DNA of 36,276 nt, from assembly GCA_903916555.1 (NCBI GenBank), contig CAIWXG010000412.1, positions 1 to 36,276 of the forward strand, in the 5' to 3' direction. The notes beneath the pieces were generated by a model, which did not search any database, was not told the origin of the DNA, and saw nothing but the letters and a program-made list of their open reading frames with translations. The translations under genes were made by a program, and so were the position numbers. Positions 10,878 through 20,632 of the stretch are shown here, piece by piece. Every line of letters starts with the position of its first letter. Position 1 is the first letter of the stretch. The DNA comes from an uncultured Bacteroidota bacterium. Lineage in GTDB: Bacteria > Bacteroidota > Bacteroidia > Chitinophagales > Chitinophagaceae.

Positions 10878-11864
10878 TTATTTTTTATTTTTTTCTGTTA
10901 GAAATACGTTTGCCATTTGCTCAATAGTTTGTTTAATTGGTTTGTATTGAAAATCAGGGAAATGTTTTAATAATTTTTGGTTATTAAAAAGAGTATTGGA
11001 ATGGGCAGAAATACTTGTTTCTTTTGTAATAGGAATTTCTTTTTTGCCTATGAAACTAAGCAATAAATACCATCGCCAAACAATACCGGTTAAAAATGAA
11101 TTTGCATAAATGTGTGGTGGCTTTTTATTCAGTGCATTGGCCATTAAAGTAATAACATCTTTAAATGTATAATTTCCACTACTTACCAAATAGCGTTCTG
11201 AATTTCTATTTGATTCCATAAGCATATATATTATTCTCACTACATCTTCCACATCAACCCAAGAAGTAATGCCTTTTGTATAAAAAGGAAATTCTTTATA
11301 AGCAATATTCATAATAGCAGCAGAACCATCTTGCCAATTGCCAGCACCTAATATTATGCCCGGATTAATAATTACGCCGTTTAAACCTTCGCCTATACCT
11401 CGCCAAACTTCTGTTTCTGCAAGGTATTTACTTATGCCGTAAGCAGAATTAAACGTACTTTCTCCCCACGACTCCTCTTCGCTAACTTCCTTTGAAGTAT
11501 CTGCTTGCCGCCCAATTGCAGCAGTAGAACTTATGTATGCAAATTTTTCTATATTGTGTTGTAATGCAGCATTAATTATATTTATGGTGCTTTCTACATT
11601 AAAATGCAACATTTCAGTTCTCTTCTCGGGTGCAAAATTTACAATTGCTGCACAATGATAAATTTGGGTAATGCCAAGTATGCATTCTTCAATATCAAAA
11701 ACATCTAAAAGATTACACGGCCTCCAATCTACACCACTTAAATTAATAAGGCTTTCTTTTGGCGGGTGATTAAAGTATAATGCACGTACTGCTTTACCCT
11801 GTGCCGATAGATATCTAACAAGATGCTGACCTAAAAAACCACTCGCGCCTGTAACTAAAACCAT
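10878..11864 (-). CDS. NAD-dependent epimerase/dehydratase (extended SDR)
   Basis: MVLVTGASGFLGQHLVRYL nucleotide-binding motif and YGISKYLAE (YxxxK). Confidence 0.85.
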   Translation of the reverse strand: MVLVTGASGFLGQHLVRYLSAQGKAVRALYFNHPPKESLINLSGVDWRPCNLLDVFDIEECILGITQIYHCAAIVNFAPEKRTEMLHFNVESTINIINAALQHNIEKFAYISSTAAIGRQADTSKEVSEEESWGESTFNSAYGISKYLAETEVWRGIGEGLNGVIINPGIILGAGNWQDGSAAIMNIAYKEFPFYTKGITSWVDVEDVVRIIYMLMESNRNSERYLVSSGNYTFKDVITLMANALNKKPPHIYANSFLTGIVWRWYLLLSFIGKKEIPITKETSISAHSNTLFNNQKLLKHFPDFQYKPIKQTIEQMANVFLTEKNKK

Positions 11865-11948
11865 AGCTATTTACAAAATATTAAATACTATTTATGGTGA
11901 GCTGCAAATTAATACTAATTAATTATTTTGCTATTTAAGATGATTATT

Positions 11949-12827
11949 CTAATCCTCTGCCGATTGTGTAATGGGTGCACCATGAAATACTCTGTTTTCC
12001 AAATCATACGTATCGCCATTAGACATAATATTTACAATTAAGTTTTCTACTGAAATTGATTCTCCGAAACCAACTTCTGCAATATTGTTAAAATCTATTT
12101 TTCTGCCGTCAATTATTATTACCGTACCTTTACCTATAGTTCTCAATTTATAGCCTTCGCTAACTATAACGCCAGTATCCTCACTAAGGCCGACACCAAT
12201 TGTACCCGGCTGAGCAGCTACTGCTTGTGCAAGCCGGTTAAATCTACCACGTTTGTCAAAATGGGTATCAATTATAGATTTTTTAAGTAAACCAAGTCCT
12301 GTTGTAATTTTCACTTCGCCTTTAAGGTGTGCCAAAGATGCATTACCTTCATATATCATAGTGGCACTCATAGCCATCGCACCTGCACTTGTACCACCAA
12401 TTACAAATTTCTCTGTTTTATATCTTGTTTTTAGAATTTCTAAAAACTCTGTACCTCCAAATATAGAAGAAAGTCTTAATTGATTGCCACCTGAAAACAT
12501 GATACAGTTGCATGTTTTCAGTCTTTCAAGGTATTCAGGCATTGCCACATCTTCGCGATTACGGATGCGCATGTGTCCAAAATTACTAATGCCTAATTTC
12601 TCAAATGCATGCTGATAATTTGGAGCTATTTCATCGGGAATAGCAGAGGCTGTTGTTATTACTTCTACTCTCGGATTATCACCTTGTATTAAGTTGACGA
12701 TATTTTTAAGAATACCTAATTCAAAAAAATTGTTCCTATCTCTTTGAAAAATACCTTTTTCTAAATCTGTGCCTTTGTCTTCTGCGCCACCAACAGCAAC
12801 CAAATTACCTACTGGATAAGATGCCAC
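11949..12827 (-). CDS. cphB: Cyanophycinase (peptidase S51 family)
   Basis: NLVAVGGAEDKG, FSGGNQLRLSSIFGGTEF, VIGGTSAGAMAMS (nucleophile Ser) and VGLSEDTGVIV. Confidence 0.88.
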   Translation of the reverse strand: MASYPVGNLVAVGGAEDKGTDLEKGIFQRDRNNFFELGILKNIVNLIQGDNPRVEVITTASAIPDEIAPNYQHAFEKLGISNFGHMRIRNREDVAMPEYLERLKTCNCIMFSGGNQLRLSSIFGGTEFLEILKTRYKTEKFVIGGTSAGAMAMSATMIYEGNASLAHLKGEVKITTGLGLLKKSIIDTHFDKRGRFNRLAQAVAAQPGTIGVGLSEDTGVIVSEGYKLRTIGKGTVIIIDGRKIDFNNIAEVGFGESISVENLIVNIMSNGDTYDLENRVFHGAPITQSAED

Positions 12828-12931
12828 TTTGTAAATTTATTATATGTAAGAGTATAAAAACGGTAAAATTAAACTTATTTTGGAAATAGTAGTACATAGA
12901 AATAAAACATTAATACCTGTTTGCGTTTTTG

Positions 12932-13810
12932 CTACGGTACAATTACTTTTTGTGCACCTTTTTTTATAGTAAAAATTATTTTATTTTCACATGGAAATGC
13001 ATCTCCGTCTGTTTGCATTAATCGCAATAAAGGGTGCGTAATTGTAATTTTTTTGCCGGTATAATGCTTTACAAATGGACTATTAAGTAAACTGCCGGTA
13101 AGCCCACGAATAGCAATGATTGCCCCCAAAATTTTTGGAAAATTTCTAATGATTACTACATCAAGCACACCATCCGTATAACTTGCTGTTGGAGCTATTT
13201 TAAAATTATAACCAAATTGCTGTCCATTCGCAATGTTTACTACAAAAGCATGTTCTTTATATTCCTTACCATCAATTGTAATATGCCAATCCCATTCCTT
13301 ATACAGCCACAAGTGTTTGGTTATCAACCATGCGTACATTAATAGTCCACGTTGTTTACTTTTGGCAAATTTTTTAGATATTAATGCATCAAAAGCTACA
13401 CCGGCATTGCTAATAAATGTTTTATTGTTGGCAAAAGCCAAGTCCATTTCAGCTGTTTTTCCTATATTTATTAATTTCAATGCTTCTATGGTATCTAAAG
13501 GAATCCCAATTGTACGAGCCATACCATTACCCGACCCTTTTGGTATAATTGCCAATAATGTTTCAGTATCCATTAAGCCATTCACAATGTCATTTACCGA
13601 CCCATCTCCACCTACTGCAACAACACAATATGCATTATTTCTAGCGGCTTCTTTTGCCAATTCAGTACCATGTTTCGCAAATTCAGTATGTATTATTTCG
13701 TAACTAAATAGAGCTAAATCGAGCGTTATATCAATCGCTTTTTTTATTTCTTTACGTCTATCTATGCCTGAATTAGGATTGATTATGAAAACCAAATGCT
13801 TTTTACTCAT
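12932..13810 (-). CDS. Diacylglycerol kinase-like lipid kinase (YegS/Rv2252/BmrU family)
   Basis: FIINPNSGID, VAVGGDGSVNDIVNGL, IIPKGSGNGMART. Confidence 0.88.
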   Translation of the reverse strand: MSKKHLVFIINPNSGIDRRKEIKKAIDITLDLALFSYEIIHTEFAKHGTELAKEAARNNAYCVVAVGGDGSVNDIVNGLMDTETLLAIIPKGSGNGMARTIGIPLDTIEALKLINIGKTAEMDLAFANNKTFISNAGVAFDALISKKFAKSKQRGLLMYAWLITKHLWLYKEWDWHITIDGKEYKEHAFVVNIANGQQFGYNFKIAPTASYTDGVLDVVIIRNFPKILGAIIAIRGLTGSLLNSPFVKHYTGKKITITHPLLRLMQTDGDAFPCENKIIFTIKKGAQKVIVP

Positions 13811-14646
13811 AATATTTGTGCTTTCAAGCTTAAATCCATACTTACCGCATGATGAATTGTTGCACCCACTGATATATAATCCACACCTGTTTTGGCATAG
13901 TCTATTATATTATCCAAATTCATACCGCCCGATGCCTCTGTTTCAAATTTGCCGTCAATTAGTTTTATTGCTTCTGCTAATTGTTGCGGCGAAAAATTAT
14001 CAAGCATTATTCTATTTACCTGCCCTATTGCCAATACTTTTTTTACTTCATCCAAATTTCTGGTTTCTATTTCAATTTTTATTTCTAAGTTTTTAGCTTT
14101 TAAATAGGTATTCGTTTGAATGATAGCATTTTCTATACCTCCGCAAAAATCAATATGATTATCTTTTAGCATCACCATATCATAAAGCCCCATTCTGTGG
14201 TTATAACCGCCACCAATCCGTTCTGCTTCTTTCTCAAATTGACGAAATAGTGGTGTAGTCTTTCTTGTGTCAAGTATTTTTACAGGATATTCTTTTACTT
14301 TTTCAACATATTTATGTGTAAGCGTTGCAATACCACTCATACGTTGCATACAATTTAATGCAAGTCGTTCTGCTTTTAATATTGTATGCACTGTTGCATA
14401 TACTTCAAATGCTATTTCTCCATTTTTTACTGCATCACCATCATTTTTAAATAGCCTAAATTTGGCATTCGGTTCTATAAAATGAAAAATCTCTTGTGCA
14501 AGTTGGATACCTGCAATTATGCCGTCTTCTTTTATTTTTAAGATAGCTTTACCGTTTGTACCATCGGGTATGCATGCCATTGTTGAAATATCTCCTGTGC
14601 CAACATCTTCTCTAAGCGACTCATTAATAAATTCTTGTATATTCAC
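13807..14646 (-). CDS. nadC: Nicotinate-nucleotide pyrophosphorylase (carboxylating)
   Basis: REDVGTGDIST, RLALNCMQRMSGIATLT, ILDTRKTTPLFR, HRMGLYDMVMLKDNHI and EASGGMNLDNI. The likely start is GTG at 14646. The ATGA overlap with the downstream lipid kinase suggests translational coupling. Confidence 0.93.
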   Translation of the reverse strand: MNIQEFINESLREDVGTGDISTMACIPDGTNGKAILKIKEDGIIAGIQLAQEIFHFIEPNAKFRLFKNDGDAVKNGEIAFEVYATVHTILKAERLALNCMQRMSGIATLTHKYVEKVKEYPVKILDTRKTTPLFRQFEKEAERIGGGYNHRMGLYDMVMLKDNHIDFCGGIENAIIQTNTYLKAKNLEIKIEIETRNLDEVKKVLAIGQVNRIMLDNFSPQQLAEAIKLIDGKFETEASGGMNLDNIIDYAKTGVDYISVGATIHHAVSMDLSLKAQIL

Positions 14647-14874
14647 GTTTTTAATAATTAGGTGCAAAAATAATGAATTAAATGTAATACTTATAGGTTT
14701 CAATATTAAGTTTTATAAGAAAATAAATGTCATTTAAATAAGTAAATTCGCAAGATTTTCAATAGTTAGGCAACTACATACCTCGTAAAATATAATATAA
14801 AAATTTAAACAAAAAGAAGCTAATTTTACAAATCAATTACCTTGCTTTAAATTGTATAAAGTAATTATAATATT

Positions 14875-16086
14875 ATGATATTAAACAAACCTTTTATACC
14901 CAATTTTTTAGGGAAACAACAATTTCTTATAAAAATTCTGTTCATAGCATTTCTTTTCTGTTTCCAGAAACAAAAAGCAATTGCACAATACGAAAATAGC
15001 TATTTGTCTTATGCTGATTTTTATGAAAATCTTGCCCCTTATGGTCAATGGATAGAAGATGAAACATTAGGTTATGTGTGGTCTCCGGATGTGGAAGGTG
15101 CTTTTAGACCCTATTTTACGAATGGACATTGGGCAATGACTGAATTTGGCAATACATGGGTGTCTGATTATATGTGGGGTTGGGCCTGTTTCCACTATGG
15201 TCGTTGGACATTTGACAGTTATTACGGCTGGTTATGGGTTCCGGGTTCAAATTGGGGGCCTGCATGGGTAATGTGGCGTTCAATTCCCGGTTCATTCGGT
15301 TGGGCTCCACTTAGCCCGGGTTATGTTATAAAAAAAGGTACTAATGCAATACAAGATAATTATGTTTGTCCTAAAGATTGGTGGGTATATATACCTGCAC
15401 AATATTTATATAGCGGCAATTATTATAGCTATTGGTCTGGAGCTAAGGGTAACACAATTGTATTAAAAAATACAGTACTAATAAAAAATACTTACGAAAA
15501 TGATGACAAAACATATATACCCGGTCCTTATGCAGCACAAATAAAATTAGTAACCAAAAAACCAGTGGAACAATTTCATTTATTACCCTCTAATAATTTA
15601 TCTACAAAGGTGCATTTAAAAGAAATAAGGATGTATAAACCTGCTGAGATAAAACCAACGCTTGAAGACGGCATAAAACCAATACCTCAACGATTGGTAA
15701 AAGCACCTCAACCGGTAACAACAAAACCGCAAACCATTAATTCGTTAGATGGTAAAACGACACCCACTTTTAGAGTTGAATTACCTAAATTACAACAACA
15801 AAAAGTAATAATTCCTAAGGTAGTACACCCTAAAAATGATGTACCCAAAATAATTGCACCCCAGCCGGTAGATGCCCATCCGTATGAGTGGGTGAATATG
15901 GAGCCTAAAGACCAACCCGATACAATAGACCATTTAATATTACGCAAAACAAAACCTGACCATGGTCCTGTACAAAAAATGGAACCATTGCCAACACCTA
16001 AACATCCACCTTTAAAGAAGCTTCCCGAACAACCGGCACAAGCCCCCGACCCAGTGAAACCGGAAGACCACGGTATCAAAAAATGA
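14875..16086 (+). CDS. Secreted Trp-rich protein, DUF6600-like, with a Pro/Lys-rich C-terminal tail
   Basis: Signal-peptide-like N-terminus, then FYENLAPYGQWIEDETLGYVWSPDV..GHWAMTEFGNTWVSDYMWGWACFHYGRWTFDSYYGWLWVPGSNWGPAWVMWRSIPGSFGWAPLSPG, which is typical of DUF6600 proteins. Confidence 0.75.
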   Translation: MILNKPFIPNFLGKQQFLIKILFIAFLFCFQKQKAIAQYENSYLSYADFYENLAPYGQWIEDETLGYVWSPDVEGAFRPYFTNGHWAMTEFGNTWVSDYMWGWACFHYGRWTFDSYYGWLWVPGSNWGPAWVMWRSIPGSFGWAPLSPGYVIKKGTNAIQDNYVCPKDWWVYIPAQYLYSGNYYSYWSGAKGNTIVLKNTVLIKNTYENDDKTYIPGPYAAQIKLVTKKPVEQFHLLPSNNLSTKVHLKEIRMYKPAEIKPTLEDGIKPIPQRLVKAPQPVTTKPQTINSLDGKTTPTFRVELPKLQQQKVIIPKVVHPKNDVPKIIAPQPVDAHPYEWVNMEPKDQPDTIDHLILRKTKPDHGPVQKMEPLPTPKHPPLKKLPEQPAQAPDPVKPEDHGIKK

Positions 16087-16160
16087 GGATGAGTTTGGTT
16101 ATGGTATTTTTTATCTTGATGCAATTTATTAAAAAATGTTGCCCCTACCTTTCTATACAA

Positions 16161-16691
16161 TCAAGTTGTGATATTCTTTTTCTTTTTTAATACTAATGCG
16201 CTTATTAACGCTATTAATAAGCCTACTGGTACTATTTCGAAATAAGTAAGTAAAGCTACCATTATAGGGCTTTTGTACATCGTTTTATAACTTTCTATTT
16301 CTTTTAGTTTTGCAGCCATTTCGGTAGCACTTAATTTTAATGTTTTTGCATTTTCTAACATTTTAGCTGCATATATATCCATAAAATCTGGAATAAAAAC
16401 ATAGTATTCTATCATCCATGAAATTACATACATTGTAGATGCAATTAGAGTAATATATAACCCTATTGTAAATGCTTTGCCGAAACCAATATATCCATTT
16501 CCGATATTTGTCTTGTATTTTTTTATACCTACAAAAACCATAGAAAATGCAATTAGCATACCGGAATAACCTATTATCAATCCGTATTTTTCAAAATTCA
16601 TATCTTTGTGGTAACAAAGCATAGAAATTATCATAAATACAGACACAATAATACCTGCTAGTATTCCATAAGTAAGTGAATATTTTTTCAT
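16161..16691 (-). CDS. DUF4199-like membrane protein
   Basis: Four predicted TM segments and the GFGKAFTIGLYITLIAS pattern common in DUF4199 proteins of Bacteroidota. Confidence 0.65.
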   Translation of the reverse strand: MKKYSLTYGILAGIIVSVFMIISMLCYHKDMNFEKYGLIIGYSGMLIAFSMVFVGIKKYKTNIGNGYIGFGKAFTIGLYITLIASTMYVISWMIEYYVFIPDFMDIYAAKMLENAKTLKLSATEMAAKLKEIESYKTMYKSPIMVALLTYFEIVPVGLLIALISALVLKKKKNITT

Positions 16692-16945
16692 ATTTTTTGT
16701 TTTATTCTTAAATATAATAGATAAATTATAGAAAACAAATTTATTCTTTTACATTTAATATTAAAAGTAAAAAACAGTACAGCTACTTTTTCTTGATGAA
16801 TATATACAACAACACTCATATATATTAAATTAATTTAACATATATAGCAAACCATAATTACATGTAATAAAACTTATTTTTTAGATTTGAATTATTAAAT
16901 CTTCATTAATCTACAGCTATTAGAATAGGACAAGAATATAAGTCT

Positions 16946-16953
16946 TAATTTTG
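16946..16953 (+). promoter_or_regulatory. Candidate Bacteroidetes -7 element (TAATTTTG) upstream of the CoA-transferase gene
   Basis: Matches the TAnnTTTG consensus 26 bp before the 16979 ATG. No convincing -33 TTTG was seen. Confidence 0.35.
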
Positions 16954-16978
16954 CACTTTTTACAAACAAACAGAATTA

Positions 16979-18274
16979 ATGATTGACATAAAATATTCAA
17001 CTGCCGATGAAGCAGTGCAAATAATAAAAAGCGGTGAACGAGTTTTTTTACATGGAGGTGCTGCTACACCATTAAAATTGATAAACGCATTACTTAATAG
17101 ATATAATAGTCTTGAAAATGTAGAATTAGTATCTATAAGCTTAAATGGCAATATTGATTGGAATAGAAAAGAAGTATTAGAAAGTTTTTATTTAAATTCA
17201 TTATTTGTATCAGAAAATATTAGAGGATGGGCGAATTCGGAATATGGCGGATTTGTGCCTATATTTTTAAGCGAAATACCGCAATTGTTCGACAATGGTA
17301 TATTACCGTTAGATGTTGCATTATTACATGTATCTCCTCCCGACCAACATGGCTATTGTACCTTAGGCACATCGAGTGATGTTGCAATAAGTGCGGTTAG
17401 AAATACTAAGAAAATAATAGCACAGGTAAATCCTAAAATGCCCAGCGTTATGGGCGAAGGTTTTATTCATGTTTCTAAATTTAATGCAATGATTTGGGAA
17501 GATGTAGAATTGGAACAAGTTGATTATTCGTTGAAGGCAGATGAAGAAACAGTAAAAATAGGATATAATATTGCAACACTTATTGAAGACGGTGCAACAT
17601 TACAAATGGGAATTGGTGCTGTTCCAGATGCTGTTCTAAAATCATTGGTAAATCATAAAAATTTGGGCATTCATACAGAAATGTTTTCGGACGGTGTAAT
17701 ACCATTAGTAGAAAAAGGTGTGATTACAAATGCAAATAAAAATGTAGAAAGAGGGAAAATAGTTTGCTCATTTGTATTAGGCACACGTAAAGTTTATGAT
17801 TTTATTGACAATAATCCGCTTATTAATTGCATGAATGTAGATTTTGTAAACGATACTTCAGTAATAAGGAGAAATCCGAAAGTAATTGCTATTAATAGTG
17901 CTATAGAAATTGATATTACCGGGCAGGTATGTGCAGATTCTATTGGCACAATGCAATACTCCGGTATTGGCGGACAAATGGACTTTATGAGAGGTGCTTC
18001 TTTGTCTAATGGCGGTAAACCAATAATTGCACTACCTTCAACAACAAAAGGTGGTATTTCTCGCATTGTACCACACTTAAAAGAAGGGGCAGGTGTTGTA
18101 ACTACACGTGGCAATATACATTATATTGCAACTGAATATGGTGTAGTAAATCTATATGGCAAAAATATGCAACAAAGAGCAGAACTTCTTACATCTATCG
18201 CACATCCACAGCATAGAGAAATGCTTGAAAAGGATTATCATACTCGCTTTAAAAGACTCATAAAAGGAATATAA
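16979..18274 (+). CDS. Acetyl-CoA hydrolase / 4-hydroxybutyrate CoA-transferase family protein
   Basis: FLHGGAATPLKLINAL, LLHVSPPDQHGYCTLGTSSDVA, LQMGIGAVPDAVL, GIHTEMFSDGVIPLVEKGVI and GIGGQMDFMRGASLSNGGKPIIAL. Confidence 0.88.
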   Translation: MIDIKYSTADEAVQIIKSGERVFLHGGAATPLKLINALLNRYNSLENVELVSISLNGNIDWNRKEVLESFYLNSLFVSENIRGWANSEYGGFVPIFLSEIPQLFDNGILPLDVALLHVSPPDQHGYCTLGTSSDVAISAVRNTKKIIAQVNPKMPSVMGEGFIHVSKFNAMIWEDVELEQVDYSLKADEETVKIGYNIATLIEDGATLQMGIGAVPDAVLKSLVNHKNLGIHTEMFSDGVIPLVEKGVITNANKNVERGKIVCSFVLGTRKVYDFIDNNPLINCMNVDFVNDTSVIRRNPKVIAINSAIEIDITGQVCADSIGTMQYSGIGGQMDFMRGASLSNGGKPIIALPSTTKGGISRIVPHLKEGAGVVTTRGNIHYIATEYGVVNLYGKNMQQRAELLTSIAHPQHREMLEKDYHTRFKRLIKGI

Positions 18275-18377
18275 AATTTAATTAAAAAAATAAGTTTTAG
18301 TAATTAGAACCAAACCTAAAACAAATGTTTATTTTTACGAAAGTACATTTTAAAATTGTAAAAATAAATGATAACCT

Positions 18378-19280
18378 ATGCAAGTTACCATACTTGGCAA
18401 TAATTCTGCACTTCCTGCTTTTGGAAGGCATCCTACATCACAGGCTGTGTCAATATGCGGAGAAATTATACTAATTGATTGTGGAGAGGGTACACAATCT
18501 CAAATGCAGCGTTATGGTATAAAGTGGAGAAATATACACAATATACTTATCAGCCATTTGCATGGCGACCATTATTTCGGTTTACCGGGACTAATTAACA
18601 GTATGAGCTTATTAGGAAGAACAATACCATTACATTTATTTGCTCCCGCTGCTTTATTACAAATTATTGATACTATATTACAAGTTGCTGATACAGTTTT
18701 AAGCTATGAACTTATCTTCCACCCATTACCGGACGGAACAGCGGTATTGGCAGACAATCCTATTTATAATATAACTTGCTTTCCCGTAGAACATAGAATT
18801 AAATGCCACGGCTTTTTAATAGAAACTAAAAACAAAGGCAGAAGAATATTACCTGATAAATGTAACGAATACGAAATACCTAATGCCTACTATAATGCTT
18901 TAAAACAAGGCGAAGATTATGAGCGTAAAGACGGATTTATTATAAAAAATGAATTGGTTACTGATGAAGGCCCCAAAGTAAAAAAATATGCTTTTTGTGC
19001 GGACACACTTTTTACAAAAAGTTTTATACATATAATAAAAGGAGCTGATACTATCTATCACGAATGCACCTATCTGGAAATTGATAAAGAAAAAGCAATT
19101 AACCGTTTTCACAGTACAGCCGCACAAGCAGCGCAAATAGCCATTCTTGCAGAAACAAAACAACTATTATTGGGTCATTTTTCATCAAAATACAAAGAAT
19201 TAGAGCCATTTGAATTAGAGGCAGCAGCTATTTTCGCAAATGTAAAAAATGGTTTAGAAGGCGTAACCTATGAAATTTAA
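18378..19280 (+). CDS. rnz: Ribonuclease Z
   Basis: GEGTQSQMQRYGIKWRNIHNILISHLHGDHYFGLPGLI, VEHRIKCHGFLIE, CADTLF..HECTYL and FHSTAAQAAQIA. Confidence 0.95.
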   Translation: MQVTILGNNSALPAFGRHPTSQAVSICGEIILIDCGEGTQSQMQRYGIKWRNIHNILISHLHGDHYFGLPGLINSMSLLGRTIPLHLFAPAALLQIIDTILQVADTVLSYELIFHPLPDGTAVLADNPIYNITCFPVEHRIKCHGFLIETKNKGRRILPDKCNEYEIPNAYYNALKQGEDYERKDGFIIKNELVTDEGPKVKKYAFCADTLFTKSFIHIIKGADTIYHECTYLEIDKEKAINRFHSTAAQAAQIAILAETKQLLLGHFSSKYKELEPFELEAAAIFANVKNGLEGVTYEI

Positions 19281-19395
19281 TTTTCAGAATATATTGCCTT
19301 TCGCTGTTTGAAATGTATTTTTAATTGATTTCTCGATATTAGTATTATTATACCATTTAGACATTAAAAAGTGTGATGAATATTTTATATCATAT

Positions 19396-19443
19396 AGCCC
19401 TGAAAGGGCTTAATAGCATAACATGGGCATAGCCCTATGCTAT
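19396..19443. repeat. REP-like double-hairpin intergenic repeat (single copy in window)
   Basis: Hairpin 1 is AGCCCT-gaa-AGGGCT (19396-19410). Hairpin 2 is ATAGCATA..GGGC-ata-GCCC..TATGCTAT (19413-19443). Both are non-coding. Confidence 0.55.
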
Positions 19444-19641
19444 GCGAGTGTGCGTAGCATTTTGATGTCCAATTGGTATCACATTATATCCCCCCTCTTC
19501 GGGATTAATATTTTGCGAATTATATTTTTTCTATAACAATACCACACTTTTCAGAATATTAATTTTGCGTACAAATCCGCTCAAATCCTTTATTTTATGT
19601 GTAGGCGCAAAGAGTTTTATTTGATAATTTGTGCGAGCATT

Positions 19642-19696
19642 TCATAAAATCAATAATGCCATTCCAAAATAGGGAATGGCATTATTGATTTTATGA
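19642..19696. terminator. Long perfect hairpin 3' of the minus-strand outer-membrane protein gene
   Basis: Perfect 24-bp stem TCATAAAATCAATAATGCCATTCC / GGAATGGCATTATTGATTTTATGA with a 7-nt AAAATAG loop, 14 bp from the stop at 19711. Confidence 0.7.
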
Positions 19697-19710
19697 TAGA
19701 TAGAATATTA

Positions 19711-20436
19711 CTATTCTTCTTCGTCTCTATTTTTAAATTTTTTGCTCGATTTAGGAGCAATTTCGTCTTCGTTATCTAATTTCTCTAAATCTCTATGAAA
19801 AACTTCATTGCCACCACTCAAATGCTTTGGAGAACATGTGCGGTGCATAGGGCAACAAAAAGATTTTTCAATGCCAATCCGTATAGATTGACCAATGTTA
19901 ACATTTACATGGTTTGATACACCTAAGTTATTATTATAATTTAATGAAGAATAACTTATTCCGCCAATGTTTAAAGTTAATGCGAAACCATGTGCTACAT
20001 TAATACCTAATGACGGTGTATAATTAATCAGAAAACCCGTACCTAAAAGCGAGTCGTTAGTTTCGGTAGCATAACTTGCATTTATTTGGTTAAAAAAGAA
20101 AAATGTTTTTCCTGCACAACAAGTATGTCTGAAAAACAAACCTACATTATTCATCTCTGAACTTAAATTAGTAGTAAGTTTTGCACCTTTATTTTGCATA
20201 AATGTACCTGTGTAACCACCCTGTAAACCTACAGCAAATCTGTTTGATAAATTATACCCGATACCAGGATTAAAAGACATTACAGATTGTGTATTGTTAC
20301 CACCATTATTGCTGGCGTTATCAAAACCGGCATTACCGTAAACCAACCAGTTATCACAAGACTTTGCACAATCTAACTGTGCAAAAGAAGCAGAAAGACT
20401 ACCTGCAAATAAAATAGATAAAATAATTTTTTTCAT
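19711..20436 (-). CDS. Outer-membrane beta-barrel-like protein with acidic C-terminal tail (paralog 1)
   Basis: Signal peptide (MKKIILSILFAGSLSASFA), alternating beta-strand pattern, and tail LEKLDNEDEIAPKSSKKFKNRDEEE. Confidence 0.7.
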   Translation of the reverse strand: MKKIILSILFAGSLSASFAQLDCAKSCDNWLVYGNAGFDNASNNGGNNTQSVMSFNPGIGYNLSNRFAVGLQGGYTGTFMQNKGAKLTTNLSSEMNNVGLFFRHTCCAGKTFFFFNQINASYATETNDSLLGTGFLINYTPSLGINVAHGFALTLNIGGISYSSLNYNNNLGVSNHVNVNIGQSIRIGIEKSFCCPMHRTCSPKHLSGGNEVFHRDLEKLDNEDEIAPKSSKKFKNRDEEE

Positions 20437-20584
20437 CTTTAAAGTAAATTGTTTTTAATTTTTAAGCTTTAAAAGTAAACTAATATTTATTACTTTTATT
20501 AGTCGTTTCGTAAGTATTAAATCAGTGCAAAGTTATTCACAATTTCTACAAATGCAAGAAGAACAAACATAAAATATTTTTTAA

Positions 20585-20623
20585 AGGGAATATCTACTAG
20601 TAACACTTTAGTAAATATTCCCT
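20585..20623 (-). terminator. Hairpin 3' of paralog 2
   Basis: 15-bp stem AGGGAATATCTACTA / TAGTAAATATTCCCT. The one C/A mismatch becomes a G-U pair in the minus-strand transcript. Confidence 0.65.
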
Positions 20624-20632
20624 ATAAATTAT

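Noticed and set aside
15708-16160. Minus-strand Gly/Ser-rich ORF 15708..16160
   Set aside because: Antisense to the Pro-rich tail of the DUF6600-like protein; composition is a mirror artefact.
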